The notes: generated from the letters alone by a model not told the origin. A DNA stretch of 64,000 nt from Cellulomonas phragmiteti (GCF_016862775.1 NZ_BONP01000010.1:62001-126000), one strand, 5' to 3'. Counted from the first letter of the stretch, positions 47,856 to 55,812 are shown. A program made the numbers and translations.

Positions 47856-48109
47856 CCGAGGACGGCCATGTCGGCGGGGCAGTGTTCCGGCAGCCAGTGG
47901 TCCGCATCGAGGTCGACCCGCGTGAACGGTGAATCGACGCGCCGGACCGTCGCGGCGACCGACGCGGGCGCGAGGAACGGGTCGCGGCGTGCCGAGACGT
48001 ACGTCGTCGGGACGCGCACCGCCCGAGGACCGTGTCCCGTGGCGGGGGCCGCGTCCACGCCGCGGCCGCGCACGTCGAAGCGCAGGCCGTCACGCGTGCA
48101 GCCCTGCAT
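47840..48109 (-). pseudogene. Alpha/beta-hydrolase C-terminal remnant
   Basis: The minus frame encodes VRVPTTYVSARRDPFLAPASVAATVRRVDSPFTRVDLDADHWLPEHCPADM (landmarks VPTTYVSARRDPFLAP, DADHWLPEHCP). It resembles the last 70 residues of alpha/beta-hydrolases with the acid Asp (RDP) and catalytic His (DHWLPE). No upstream lid, nucleophile elbow or N-terminal strand is found, and the preceding bases are unrelated. It is a fragment left by deletion, ending inside the HTH gene's 3' end. Function is unlikely. Confidence 0.55.
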
Positions 48110-48185
48110 GCCCGCAGCACCAGCAAGGCGGCGGTCGACGGGCGAACGCAAGGGCGGAGCGGGCGAAAGTCCTAGTGAACGCAAA

Positions 48186-48201
48186 CAAGAATCGTTATCA
48201 T
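48186..48201 (+). promoter_or_regulatory. Zur/Fur-like site overlapping a -10 box (TATCAT)
   Basis: On the minus strand the 15 bp at 48186-48200 read TGATAACGATTCTTG, close to Zur/Fur boxes of actinobacteria (TGAAAACGATTTTCA type, 11 of 15). TATCAT at 48196-48201 is the -10 element. This AT-rich run is exceptional in the window. It precedes a leaderless ATG by 6 nt and the metal-uptake operon. Confidence 0.55.
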
Positions 48202-48207
48202 GAGACC

Positions 48208-48330
48208 ATGAGACACCGCCGCGTTGCACCCGGGTGCCGTCCGGGAGTGCTCGAGCGCACGCCGCCCTCGGGTCGCGGCCGGCCGTCGGTACCCGCAGCC
48301 ACGATGGACCCCGGGGTGGGTGCGCCGTGA
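48208..48330 (+). CDS. Leaderless 40-residue ORF coupled to methyltransferase
   Basis: ATG 48208 lies 6 nt after the TATCAT -10 box, the spacing seen at other leaderless starts here. The 40-codon ORF is Arg/Pro/Gly-rich (beginning MRHRRVAPGCRPGV) and its stop overlaps the GTG of the next gene (GTGA). No family is recognised. It could be a regulatory leader whose translation is needed for the methyltransferase, or a small protein. It is not certain that it is translated. Confidence 0.4.
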   Translation: MRHRRVAPGCRPGVLERTPPSGRGRPSVPAATMDPGVGAP

Positions 48331-49082
48331 CCGGGGTGCTGGACGCCGCCGTCGCGGCCGAGTGGGTCGAGTCGTGGGACCGGCAGCAGGAGCGGTACGC
48401 GGTCGCACGCGACGAGCGCTTCGCGGTCGTCTGCGAGGTCGTCGCCGCCGTCACGCGATCCGAGCCGACGCCCGTCGTGGTCGACCTGGGCTGCGGCCCG
48501 GGCTCGCTCACGGTGCGGGTGGCGCGCCGGGTCCCGCGGGCGCGCACGCTCGGGGTCGACGCCGACCCGCTGCTGCTGGCCCTCGGTCGTGCCGCCTCGC
48601 CGGACGTGGAGCTGGTCGAGGCCGTCGTCGGCGCGCCGGGGTGGACGGACGTGCTGCCTGCCCGGCTCGACGCCGTCGTGTCCTCGACCGCCCTGCACTA
48701 TCTGCCGCCCGATGCGCTCGGCACGGTGTACGCCGACCTCGCCGTGCGCCTGCGTCCGGGAGGGGTCCTGGTCAACGCGGACCACCTGCCGGCCGACGAC
48801 GTCGTGCTGGACGTGCTCGGGCGGGCTGTGGCTCGGCGCAGGACGTCGGTACTCGCCACGCCGGCCCCGGACGCCCTCGACTGGTCGGGCTGGTGGGAGG
48901 CCGTCGCGCGCGATCCCCGCCTGCACGCTCTACGGGCGCAACGCGTCCCGCAGCCGGCGGTCGCCGGCGAGCACGTCGTGCCCGTCGGCGTCCACAACCG
49001 CCTGCTGCTCGCCGGCGGCTTCAGCCGTTGCGGGGTGGTCTGGCGGGACGGCCCGAGCGCGGTGCTCGTCGCCGTCCGCTGA
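48327..49082 (+). CDS. Class I SAM-dependent methyltransferase
   Basis: The product is 251 aa. The SAM-binding motif I is VVVDLGCGPGSLTVRVA, with the Asp of motif II in TLGVDADPLLLALG and motif IV-like SSTALHYLPPDAL. The N-terminal AEWVESWDRQQERY is family-like for a group found beside metal-chelate transporters. The methyl acceptor is unknown. It may modify a small-molecule chelator. The GTG start overlaps the 40-codon ORF stop. Three ABC importer genes follow on the same strand. Confidence 0.83.
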   Translation: MTGVLDAAVAAEWVESWDRQQERYAVARDERFAVVCEVVAAVTRSEPTPVVVDLGCGPGSLTVRVARRVPRARTLGVDADPLLLALGRAASPDVELVEAVVGAPGWTDVLPARLDAVVSSTALHYLPPDALGTVYADLAVRLRPGGVLVNADHLPADDVVLDVLGRAVARRRTSVLATPAPDALDWSGWWEAVARDPRLHALRAQRVPQPAVAGEHVVPVGVHNRLLLAGGFSRCGVVWRDGPSAVLVAVR

Positions 49083-49157
49083 GCAGCACCCCATCCCCGA
49101 TGCCGGCCCGCCCGGCACCCGCACCCGCCCTCCGGGGCCATGAGAGGACGACCTCCT

Positions 49158-50306
49158 GTGAACCGCTCACGCACGACCGCCCGCCGGCTCGCGCCCCTCG
49201 CGCTCGCCTGCGCCGCCGTGACCGCCCTCGCCGCCTGCGCGCAGTCCGGCCCCGCGCCGGCCGCCGCGGACGAGCCCGGTGGCACCCGCGTCATCGTCGA
49301 CCACTGGGACCGCGAGGTCGTCGTCCCCGAGGTCGTCGACCGGGCCGTCGTCATGGAGTGGGAAGGGCTGGTCGCCAAGTCGATGATGATCTTCGGCATC
49401 GAGGACCGGATCGTCGCCGTGGACACGGCCACCAAGAAGCAGTCGTTCCGCAACGAGCTCGTCCCGGCGCTCCAGGACGCGGTCGACGTGGGTTCCGCGT
49501 GGAGCGGGGTCGACTACGAGCAGATCGCGGCGCTCGACGCCGACGTCGTGTTCCTCGAGGCGTGGGTCGCCAGCGAGGAGAACCGCACGATGCACGCCGA
49601 CGAGATCGAGAAGATCGAGGCCCTCGGCATCCCCGTGATCGTGTTCGTGTCACCGTCGAACTTCGCCGAGCCTGACATCGCGACAGCGTGGGAGTACGTC
49701 GAGATCGTCGGCGAGGTGTTCGACAAGCAGGACGAGGCCACGGCGCTCGTCGAGCGGCTCGAGAGCGAGCTCGACGTCATCCGGGAGCGGACGGCCGACA
49801 TCGCCCCGGAGGACAGGGCCGACGTACTGATGTTCGCGACGGTCGACAACGTCATGGGGGAGAAGAGCATCCAGTCGTACTTCCTCACCGAGATCCTGAA
49901 CGCGAACAACATCGCCGGGCCGGGAACGTTCATCACGGTCGCCGAGGAGCAGATGCTCGCCCTGGACCCGGACGTCCTGCTGGTGCTCGGGCACGACGGT
50001 TATCTCGACCCCGAGCGGATCTACGCCGGTGAGAGCGTGGGGCTGAACTGGGCGAACCTGCAGCGCATGCGCGCCATCGCCGAGCGGAGGGTGGCCTCGG
50101 TCGGGTACGACGAGTGGCGAGCGACCGTCGAGACGCCGATCGGGCTGCTCAAGATGGCCGCCGCGGTCTACCCGGAGCGGTTCGCCGACATCGACCTGGT
50201 CGCCGCCGAGCAGTCCTTCTACGAGGACGTCTACGGGTTGGCCGCCGGCGACGCACGGACGGCGATCGACGCCCAGCACTACCTCGGGGAGCTGGCGAAC
50301 CGGTGA
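49158..50306 (+). CDS. ABC transporter substrate-binding lipoprotein (metal-chelate, Peripla_BP_2)
   Basis: The product is 382 aa from GTG 49158 (or 388 aa from ATG 49140). The signal peptide ends in a lipobox ALAACAQ. The body follows the FecB/BtuF fold (VIVDHWDREVVVPEVVDRAVV, then SAWSGVDYEQIAALDADVVFLEAWV, and RVASVGYDEWRATVETPIGLLK). Members bind ferric siderophores, haem, cobalamin or other chelates. The ligand cannot be told from sequence. The permease gene overlaps it (GTGA). Confidence 0.88.
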   Translation: MNRSRTTARRLAPLALACAAVTALAACAQSGPAPAAADEPGGTRVIVDHWDREVVVPEVVDRAVVMEWEGLVAKSMMIFGIEDRIVAVDTATKKQSFRNELVPALQDAVDVGSAWSGVDYEQIAALDADVVFLEAWVASEENRTMHADEIEKIEALGIPVIVFVSPSNFAEPDIATAWEYVEIVGEVFDKQDEATALVERLESELDVIRERTADIAPEDRADVLMFATVDNVMGEKSIQSYFLTEILNANNIAGPGTFITVAEEQMLALDPDVLLVLGHDGYLDPERIYAGESVGLNWANLQRMRAIAERRVASVGYDEWRATVETPIGLLKMAAAVYPERFADIDLVAAEQSFYEDVYGLAAGDARTAIDAQHYLGELANR

Positions 50307-51385
50307 CCATGCCATCCGCCGACGTGGCCGGGCGGGGGACCGGGCGCCTCGTGCGCCCGGCCCTGCCGCGCCGCCGGTCCCGTCGCAAGGTCGCGGTGCT
50401 GGTCCTGGCGGGCGTGGCGCTCGTCGCCGCCGGCCTGTTCTCGGTCACGACCGGCGCGTACGCGGTGCCCGTGGCGGACGTCCTGTCCGTGCTCTCCGCC
50501 CGCCTGGGCCTGCGCGAGGGTGGCGCGAGCGTGCACGACACGGTCGTGTGGGACATCCGGCTCACCCGCATCCTCATCGCGATCGCGGTCGGAGCCGCCC
50601 TGGCGACCAGCGGTGCGGTCTACCAGGGGGTCTTCCGCAACCCGCTCGTCGAGCCGTACGTGCTCGGGGTGTCGTCCGGTGCCGCGTTCGGCGCCGGGCT
50701 GGCCGTGCTGACCGCGTTCGCGCTCTCCGTGCAGGTCCTCGCGTTCGTGTTCGGCATGGTCGCGGTCCTGGCCACCTACGGGCTCTCGCGCGTCCGCGGC
50801 CAGACGCCGACCGTCACGATCGTGCTGGCGGGGGTGGTGATCGGCTCGGTGTTCATGGCGGGCTTCTCGCTCTTCCAGTACCTGGGCACCGAGGAGCAAC
50901 TGCGCCGGCTGGTGTTCTGGATCATGGGCGGGCTGCACCGCTCGACCTGGTCGGACGTCGCGGTGGTCCTGCCGATCGTCCTCGTCGGTTGCGCGATCGT
51001 CTGGACGTACGGGTGGAAGCTCAACGTCTTGACGCTCGGGGACGAGGAGGCGTCGTCGCTCGGGATCCGCGCGGAGCGGACGAAGCGCGTCCTCATCGTG
51101 CTCGCGACGGCCATCACGGCGATCGCCGTCTCCGTGTCCGGGATCATCGCCTGGGTCGGCCTGATGGTCCCGCACGCCGCGCGCCTCATCATCGGGCCCG
51201 ACCACCGGTACCTGCTGCCGCTGTCCGCGATGCTCGGGGCGATGTTCGTCATCGTGTGCGACACCATCGCGCGGACGATCACCACCGGCGAGGTGCCGAT
51301 CGGGATCATCACGTCGATCCTCGGCGCCCCGTACCTCATCTACCTGCTGCGCACGCGCCTCGACTACTTCTCCGGGAGGGGCTGA
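50303..51385 (+). CDS. FecCD-family ABC transporter permease
   Basis: This 360-aa membrane protein has about 9-10 helices. Markers are IRLTRILIAIAVGAALATSGAVYQGVFRNPLVEPYVLGVSSGAAFGAGLA (landmarks GAALATSGAVYQGVFRNPLVEPYVLG), FWIMGGLHRSTWSDV, LGDEEASSLGI and VSGIIAWVGLMVPHAARLIIGPDHRYLLPLSAMLGA. The segment GIIAWVGLMVPH is the FecCD signature. It starts at GTG 50303, or ATG 50309 two codons later. It shares one base with the ATPase gene (TGATG). Confidence 0.95.
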   Translation: MTMPSADVAGRGTGRLVRPALPRRRSRRKVAVLVLAGVALVAAGLFSVTTGAYAVPVADVLSVLSARLGLREGGASVHDTVVWDIRLTRILIAIAVGAALATSGAVYQGVFRNPLVEPYVLGVSSGAAFGAGLAVLTAFALSVQVLAFVFGMVAVLATYGLSRVRGQTPTVTIVLAGVVIGSVFMAGFSLFQYLGTEEQLRRLVFWIMGGLHRSTWSDVAVVLPIVLVGCAIVWTYGWKLNVLTLGDEEASSLGIRAERTKRVLIVLATAITAIAVSVSGIIAWVGLMVPHAARLIIGPDHRYLLPLSAMLGAMFVIVCDTIARTITTGEVPIGIITSILGAPYLIYLLRTRLDYFSGRG

Positions 51386-52215
51386 TGCTGGACGTCCGCG
51401 ACGTGTCCTTCGCCTACGGCAGCACGCCCGTGCTCGACGGGGTGAGCTTCGGCCTCGTCCCGGGGGAGCTGTGCGCGCTCTTCGGTCCCAACGGCACCGG
51501 CAAGTCGACCCTGTTCAAGTGCATCCTCGGTCACCTCGCCCGGCGCGGTGACGTGAGCATCGCCGGCCAGGACACCGCGCGCCTCGGCACGTCCCGGTTG
51601 GCGCGGCTGGTCGCCTACGTGCCGCAGGAGCACCGCCCGCCGTTCCCCTACCTGGTGCGGGAGATGGTGCTCATGGGCCGCACGCCCCACCTCGGTGGCG
51701 TCTTCGGCCCCAGCCGGCAGGACGAGGAGGCAGCCGAGGTCGCCATGGAGCGCATCGGGGTCGCCGACCTGGCCGACCGCAGCTACACCACCCTGAGCGG
51801 TGGGCAGCGCCAGCTTGTCCTGCTGGCCCGCGCGCTCGCGCAGGACACCCCGCTGCTGCTGCTCGACGAGCCGACGGCCAGCCTCGACTTCGGCAACCAG
51901 CTGCTGCTCTGGCAGACGGTGCGGAGCCTGACCGCCGAGGGGCGGACCGCCCTGATCTGCACCCACGACCCGAACCACGTCGTGTGGTTCTGCGACCGGG
52001 CGCTCGTCCTGGGCCGCGAGGGCCGGCTGATCGAGGACGGTCCCGTGCGGGCCGTCGTGCGCGACGACCTCGTCCGGACGTTGTACGGGCCGGTGAGCGA
52101 AGTCGTCGGGTACGGCGAGGACACGGTCGTCCGACCGTTGGCACGTGCGTCGTCGTCGGGCGTCGACCCGTCGTCGGCGCGGGCCTCCGCGGGTCACGCC
52201 CTCGGGGCGGAGTGA
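51385..52215 (+). CDS. ABC transporter ATP-binding protein (metal-chelate)
   Basis: The product is 276 aa. Walker A is FGPNGTGKST, the Q-loop is YVPQEHRPPFPYLVREMVLMGR, the ABC signature is TLSGGQRQLVLLARAL, Walker B is LLLLDEPTASLD, and the H-loop is CTHDPNHV. This is the FepC/BtuD type that works with FecCD permeases. The ATG shares its A with the permease stop. The C-terminal tail of about 25 residues (ASSSGVDPSSARASAGHALG) is low complexity. Confidence 0.95.
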   Translation: MLDVRDVSFAYGSTPVLDGVSFGLVPGELCALFGPNGTGKSTLFKCILGHLARRGDVSIAGQDTARLGTSRLARLVAYVPQEHRPPFPYLVREMVLMGRTPHLGGVFGPSRQDEEAAEVAMERIGVADLADRSYTTLSGGQRQLVLLARALAQDTPLLLLDEPTASLDFGNQLLLWQTVRSLTAEGRTALICTHDPNHVVWFCDRALVLGREGRLIEDGPVRAVVRDDLVRTLYGPVSEVVGYGEDTVVRPLARASSSGVDPSSARASAGHALGAE

Positions 52216-52227
52216 CCGACCCGCCCC

Positions 52228-52398
52228 TCAGGCGTGCCGGATCATCCACTCGTGGTTCGGGTCGCGCCCGCCGTCCGGGTCCGGCACCGGCCGGACGTCG
52301 TGGACCGCGACGGTGTCCTCGAGCGCGATCGGCTCGGGAAGGCGGCGGAAGTCGACGGCGGGCGCGTCTGCCTCCGGGCGGGGCTGCGGGTCCGGCAC
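52228..52398 (-). CDS. Small hypothetical protein (56 aa)
   Basis: The product is 56 aa from GTG 52398, preceded by GAGAGGA 6 nt upstream. The sequence includes VDFRRLPEPIALEDTVAVHDVRPVPDPDGGRDPNHEWMIRHA (landmarks VDFRRLPEPI, DPDGGRDPNHEWMIRHA). It is charged, without membrane segments, and ends in an aromatic/basic tail. No family was recognised. The good Shine-Dalgarno and balanced composition support it as real. It converges on the ABC ATPase gene (12 bp between stops). Confidence 0.6.
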   Translation of the reverse strand: MPDPQPRPEADAPAVDFRRLPEPIALEDTVAVHDVRPVPDPDGGRDPNHEWMIRHA

Positions 52399-52476
52399 GG
52401 TGCGTCCTCTCGTCGGTCCGGCCAATCTCCCACCGCGCAAAGGTCCTGTCCATCCCCGCCGGCACCTCCGGGGCGC

Positions 52477-52482
52477 TACGGT
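52477..52482 (+). promoter_or_regulatory. -10 box (TACGGT) for leaderless lipoprotein gene
   Basis: TACGGT ends 6 nt before GTG 52489. Confidence 0.5.
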
Positions 52483-52488
52483 CGCGGC

Positions 52489-53295
52489 GTGGTGCTACGG
52501 GCTGTAGGTCGGGGTGGGGTGGTCGCGGGCGCCGTGCTGCTCGCTGCGGCGTGCGGCGTGCCGGGTGACGTGACGACCGACCGCACGTCACCGGCCGGTC
52601 CCACGACGCCACCCGCGGCCGTCGCCCCGGCTCCGGCGGCCGAGCCGGGGAGCGGCGTCGTCCGCGACTCCGGCGGCCCGCTCGCCGACTCGGCGCGGGG
52701 GGTCGACGCCGGGGCGCTGCTGCCGGCACCCGGCGCCGCGTGGTCGCGGACGGACGGGGCGGACGGTGCCGCGACCCTGACCGTGACGGGCGCCGCCGGC
52801 ACCCTGGCGTGGGTCGCACCCCCGCGGGGCGGGCGCCCCGAGGCGCAGGCCGACGGGTCCCTCACCCTGCACGACGAGGCCGGCACCGTCGTCGCCGCGC
52901 TCGCGGCACCGGCCGGCGACGACGGCAGCCGGGGTGCCTGGCGCCCGGAGGGTGACGTGGTCGCGCTCGAGTCGGCGACGGGGTCGGTGTCGTTCGTCGT
53001 CGGGACCGCCGCGCTGGAGTCGGTGACGTGGGGTGAGGCGGAGGGCGGTCGCTCGCTCATGGTGGTCCCGGCCGGCTGGGTGCGGGGCGGCAGCCTCGCC
53101 GCGCAGGAGGCGCTCGCCTCCCAGCTGCGCGCCGCCGAGCCCGAGGCCGCCTCCGGGTCCATGCAGGCGCAGCTGTGGTGCCACGTGCTGGGCGCTCCGG
53201 ACAAGGCGTCGTGGAACCTCGAGCCGTGGCGGCCCGAGGTGTCGACGACGACGCTCCTGACGACCCGCTGCAACCCGACGGACGCGGACGTCTGA
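52489..53295 (+). CDS. Putative lipoprotein, unknown function
   Basis: The product is 268 aa. The signal peptide ends in LLAAACG (lipobox), followed by an Ala/Pro/Thr-rich tether. The mature domain has a regular beta pattern (AATLTVTGAAGTLAWVAPP, SLTLHDEAGTVVAAL) and a conserved-looking C-terminus with two cysteines (QLWCHVLG, TTRCNPTD), which suggests a disulfide. This resembles DUF2599-type secreted proteins in its C-terminal W-C arrangement, but that is weak. The start is GTG 52489. Confidence 0.75.
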   Translation: MVLRAVGRGGVVAGAVLLAAACGVPGDVTTDRTSPAGPTTPPAAVAPAPAAEPGSGVVRDSGGPLADSARGVDAGALLPAPGAAWSRTDGADGAATLTVTGAAGTLAWVAPPRGGRPEAQADGSLTLHDEAGTVVAALAAPAGDDGSRGAWRPEGDVVALESATGSVSFVVGTAALESVTWGEAEGGRSLMVVPAGWVRGGSLAAQEALASQLRAAEPEAASGSMQAQLWCHVLGAPDKASWNLEPWRPEVSTTTLLTTRCNPTDADV

Positions 53296-53300
53296 GTCCG

Positions 53301-53342
53301 GTCCTGGTCCTGGTCCTGGTCCTGGTCCTGGTCCTGGTCCTG
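53301..53342 (+). repeat. (GTCCTG)7 hexanucleotide tandem repeat
   Basis: Seven perfect tandem copies of GTCCTG sit between the lipoprotein stop (53295) and the terminator hairpin. A repeat of this kind is prone to length change by slippage. It lies in the 3' UTR, so phase variation of coding sequence is not expected. Confidence 0.97.
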
Positions 53343-53345
53343 GAA

Positions 53346-53390
53346 AGCGTGAAGCGTTGCTGCCGGGATGCGGCAACAACGCTTCACGCT
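53346..53390. terminator. Bidirectional terminator hairpin
   Basis: 20-bp arms (53346-53365, 53371-53390) have a single mismatch and a 5-nt loop, between the converging lipoprotein and LAATG-anchored protein genes. Its outer stem shares AGCGTGA and GTTGC with the terminator at 268-314. Confidence 0.88.
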
Positions 53391-53425
53391 CCCTTCCGCC
53401 CGGCCGTCCACCGGGCGGCGGGTGG

Positions 53426-54259
53426 TCAGGGGTGGGTGGTGCGGTGGCGCCGCCACAGGACGAGCGCGGTGCCGACGGTCACGGCGAGGGCCGCACCGCC
53501 CAGCAGTCCGCCCGTGCGGGCACCGGTCGCGGCGAGCACCTCGGACCGCTCCGCAGTGGCGGCGAGGGTCGTCGGCGACGGCGCGGGGGTCGGTCCGCCG
53601 GCGGACAGGACCTCGGCGCGCTCGGTCGACGCGGGGCTCGGGGCAGGGCTCGGTGCGACCGGGGACGGTGCCGCCGCGACCTCGGTGGCGGGGGTCGGCG
53701 CCGCGTCGGTCCCGGTGGGCGGCGACGGCGCGGCGGGTGCGGGTGCCGCGGCGTCGCCGGCGGGCGGCGCGACCGGGGGCGCGGCGGGCGGGGCGGCCTG
53801 CGCCGGCGGTGCCGGCGGAGCGGTCGGCGGGGTCGTCGGCGCGGGCACCGACGGGACGGCGGGCGGGGTGGACGTGCGGCAGACCGGTGCCTGGCCGCCC
53901 TCGCCGTGGTGCTCGTCGTACCCGCCGACCTGCACCCAGGTGATGCATGCGTCCGGCGGCAGCCCGGCACGGTCCCACGTGAGCGTCGACGTGCCGGCCA
54001 GGTCCCCGAACCGCGTGCCCGGGCCCTCGATGTGGATGTTGCGCGCCCCGCCGCCCAGTGCGGACGTGAAGACGACGTTGACGTGCCCGTGCACCTGGAA
54101 CGCCGCACCCGCAGGCAGCTCGAGCCCCGTCCCGGTGACCCGGTAGGGCGTCGGTGCGTCCGACCCCGCGCTCGCGGCCGTGGCCGCGCCGACGAGCGTC
54201 AGCGCGGTGACGACCGTGGCGGTGGTGGTGCTGAGCACGGTGGTGCGGCGCGCGGACAT
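53426..54259 (-). CDS. Sortase-anchored secreted protein (LAATG motif)
   Basis: The product is 277 aa with a signal peptide (about 1-31), a 95-residue N-terminal folded domain and a long Pro/Ala/Thr linker. The domain contains YRVTGTGLELPAGAAFQVHGHVNVVFTSALGGGARNIHIEGPG and two cysteines (DACITWV, APVCRT). The C-terminus LAATGARTGGLLGGAALAVTVGTALVLWRRHR has an LAXTG sortase signal (class E type), a hydrophobic segment and a basic tail. It is therefore attached to peptidoglycan. No function is assigned to the folded domain. It starts at ATG 54259. Confidence 0.85.
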   Translation of the reverse strand: MSARRTTVLSTTTATVVTALTLVGAATAASAGSDAPTPYRVTGTGLELPAGAAFQVHGHVNVVFTSALGGGARNIHIEGPGTRFGDLAGTSTLTWDRAGLPPDACITWVQVGGYDEHHGEGGQAPVCRTSTPPAVPSVPAPTTPPTAPPAPPAQAAPPAAPPVAPPAGDAAAPAPAAPSPPTGTDAAPTPATEVAAAPSPVAPSPAPSPASTERAEVLSAGGPTPAPSPTTLAATAERSEVLAATGARTGGLLGGAALAVTVGTALVLWRRHRTTHP

Positions 54260-54400
54260 CTGACCTCGACCTCGGGGGAGCGGACGGTGACGGCCGGTCA
54301 GGGCTGAGCCGCTGACCTGGCAGATCGCAGGTTAGCGGGCACAAGGTGCAAAACGGGTGAGAGGGGCATGAGAGTTCGCCCCCTCCCCGGGCGACGTCGG

Positions 54401-54685
54401 TCAGACCCACCGGGCGTCCGAGACGAGGCACATCCCGCCGACCTCCTGCAGGAGCGGCTGCAGCGCCGCCACGACCTCGTCCACCCGGTCGGGCGGGACG
54501 GCCACGAGCAGGTAGGTGTTGTCGAAGGTGGCGAAGGGGTCGCTGCCGCGCGGGCCGTGCTGGCCGTACCCGTGGACGCCCGGGATGACGGTGCGGTGCG
54601 GCAGGCCGAGGGTGTCCAGCGCCTCGAGGAACCGCGTGGCGACGCGGGACCCCACCACCAGGTCCAGGCGCTTCACGTGCTGCAT
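54401..54685 (-). CDS. sbtB: PII-like protein, SbtB family
   Basis: This is a 94-aa PII-like regulator. It lies 13 bp downstream of the SbtA-type permease gene on the same strand. The ferredoxin-like fold pattern LDLVVGSRVATRFLEALDTLGLPHRTVIPGVHGYGQHGPRG...NTYLLVAVPPDRVDEVVAALQPLLQEVGGMCLVSDARWV (landmarks VHGYGQHGPRG, NTYLLVAVPPDRVDEV) includes the T-loop glycine-rich region. SbtB binds adenyl nucleotides and inhibits SbtA bicarbonate uptake in cyanobacteria. ATG 54685 has GAAGGAG upstream. Confidence 0.85.
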   Translation of the reverse strand: MQHVKRLDLVVGSRVATRFLEALDTLGLPHRTVIPGVHGYGQHGPRGSDPFATFDNTYLLVAVPPDRVDEVVAALQPLLQEVGGMCLVSDARWV

Positions 54686-54698
54686 GGTCGCTCCTTCG

Positions 54699-55757
54699 TC
54701 AGCCGACCAGGGCCCGGGCGGCCGCGTGGTAGAGGGGGATGCCGATCACGATGTTGAAGGGGAACGTCACGGCGAGCGCCATGGTGAAGTACCGCGACGG
54801 CCGCGCCTCGGGGATGGCGTAGCGCACGACGGCGGGGACGACGATGTAGGACCCGCTCGCCGCGAGCACCGCGAGCAGGGCGAGGTCGCCGACCGAGAGG
54901 CCGGCGACGGTGCCGAGCGCCAGGGCGAGCGTCGCGCCGACGAGCGGCATCCCGATGGCGAACCCGACGAGGAACGGGCCGACGTCGCGGGCCTCCCGGA
55001 GCTGACGTGCCACGAGCAGCCCCATCTCGAGCAGGAAGAACGCGAGCAGGCCCGTGAACACCCCGTCCACGAACGGCGCCATCGCCCGGCCGCCCGTCGG
55101 CCCTGACGCGGCACCGACCACGAGCGACCCGATGAGCACCAGGTGGGCGCCGTCGGTGAACGCCTCGTGCAGGATCGCCCTCATCGACATCGGGGGTGTC
55201 GGCACCGGGTGGCCCGCCGTCACCCCGGACGCGGTGGGCGGCTGGGGCGGGCCGTGGACGCCGGCCAGGACCGTCGCCTGCTCGGTGACGTGGCGCCGGG
55301 CGCGGGCCCAGGTGGCCAGCAGCACGGCCATGATGATGGCGGGCGACTCCATGAGGACCAGCGCCACGGTGAGGTACCCGCCGGGGGCGTCGCCGCGCGC
55401 GGTGAGGAACTGGGTCCCGGCGATGAAGGTCACCGCACTGACCGACCCGTACGTGGCGGCGATGGCCGCGGCGTCGAAGTGGTCGATGCGTCGGCGCAGC
55501 ACGACGAACCCGAGGGCGGGGATCGCCAGGGCCAGGACGACCCCGATCGCGACCACGCGGACGGCGGCGTCCGTGACGCCGGTCTGGCCGAGGGCCTGCC
55601 CGCCCTTGAAGCCGATCGCCATGAGCAGGTAGAGCGAGAGGAACTTGGCGACCGGGGCGGGGATCTCCAGGTTCGACCGGACCGCCCCGACCAGCAGGCC
55701 GACGAAGAAGAACAGGATCGCCGGGTCCGTGAGGTTGCCGACCATGCTGAGGTCCAC
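54699..55757 (-). CDS. sbtA: Sodium-dependent bicarbonate transporter, SbtA family
   Basis: This is a 352-aa permease with about 10 membrane helices in two inverted halves. Markers are ILFFFVGLLVGAVRSNLEIPAPVAKFLSLYLLMAIGFKGGQAL, ATYGSVSAVTFIAGTQFL, VALVLMESPAIIMAVLLATW, and LLAVLAASGSYIVVPAVVRYAIPEARPSRYFTMALAVTFPFNI. It imports bicarbonate with sodium in cyanobacteria. In heterotrophs it probably supports anaplerotic carboxylation. GTG 55757 has GGGAG 5 nt upstream. It is divergent from a winged-helix gene and followed by sbtB. Confidence 0.92.
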   Translation of the reverse strand: MDLSMVGNLTDPAILFFFVGLLVGAVRSNLEIPAPVAKFLSLYLLMAIGFKGGQALGQTGVTDAAVRVVAIGVVLALAIPALGFVVLRRRIDHFDAAAIAATYGSVSAVTFIAGTQFLTARGDAPGGYLTVALVLMESPAIIMAVLLATWARARRHVTEQATVLAGVHGPPQPPTASGVTAGHPVPTPPMSMRAILHEAFTDGAHLVLIGSLVVGAASGPTGGRAMAPFVDGVFTGLLAFFLLEMGLLVARQLREARDVGPFLVGFAIGMPLVGATLALALGTVAGLSVGDLALLAVLAASGSYIVVPAVVRYAIPEARPSRYFTMALAVTFPFNIVIGIPLYHAAARALVG

Positions 55758-55812
55758 CGGGTCTCCCAAAAGGCGTCTCGACCGTGGTGCGAGGGCCGAC
55801 CCCCCGCAACAT

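Noticed and set aside
48171-48180. Possible DtxR iron box (CCTAGTGAAC)
   Set aside because: Too few matches to the TTAGGTTAGGCTAACC-type palindrome. The adjacent Zur/Fur-like site is better.
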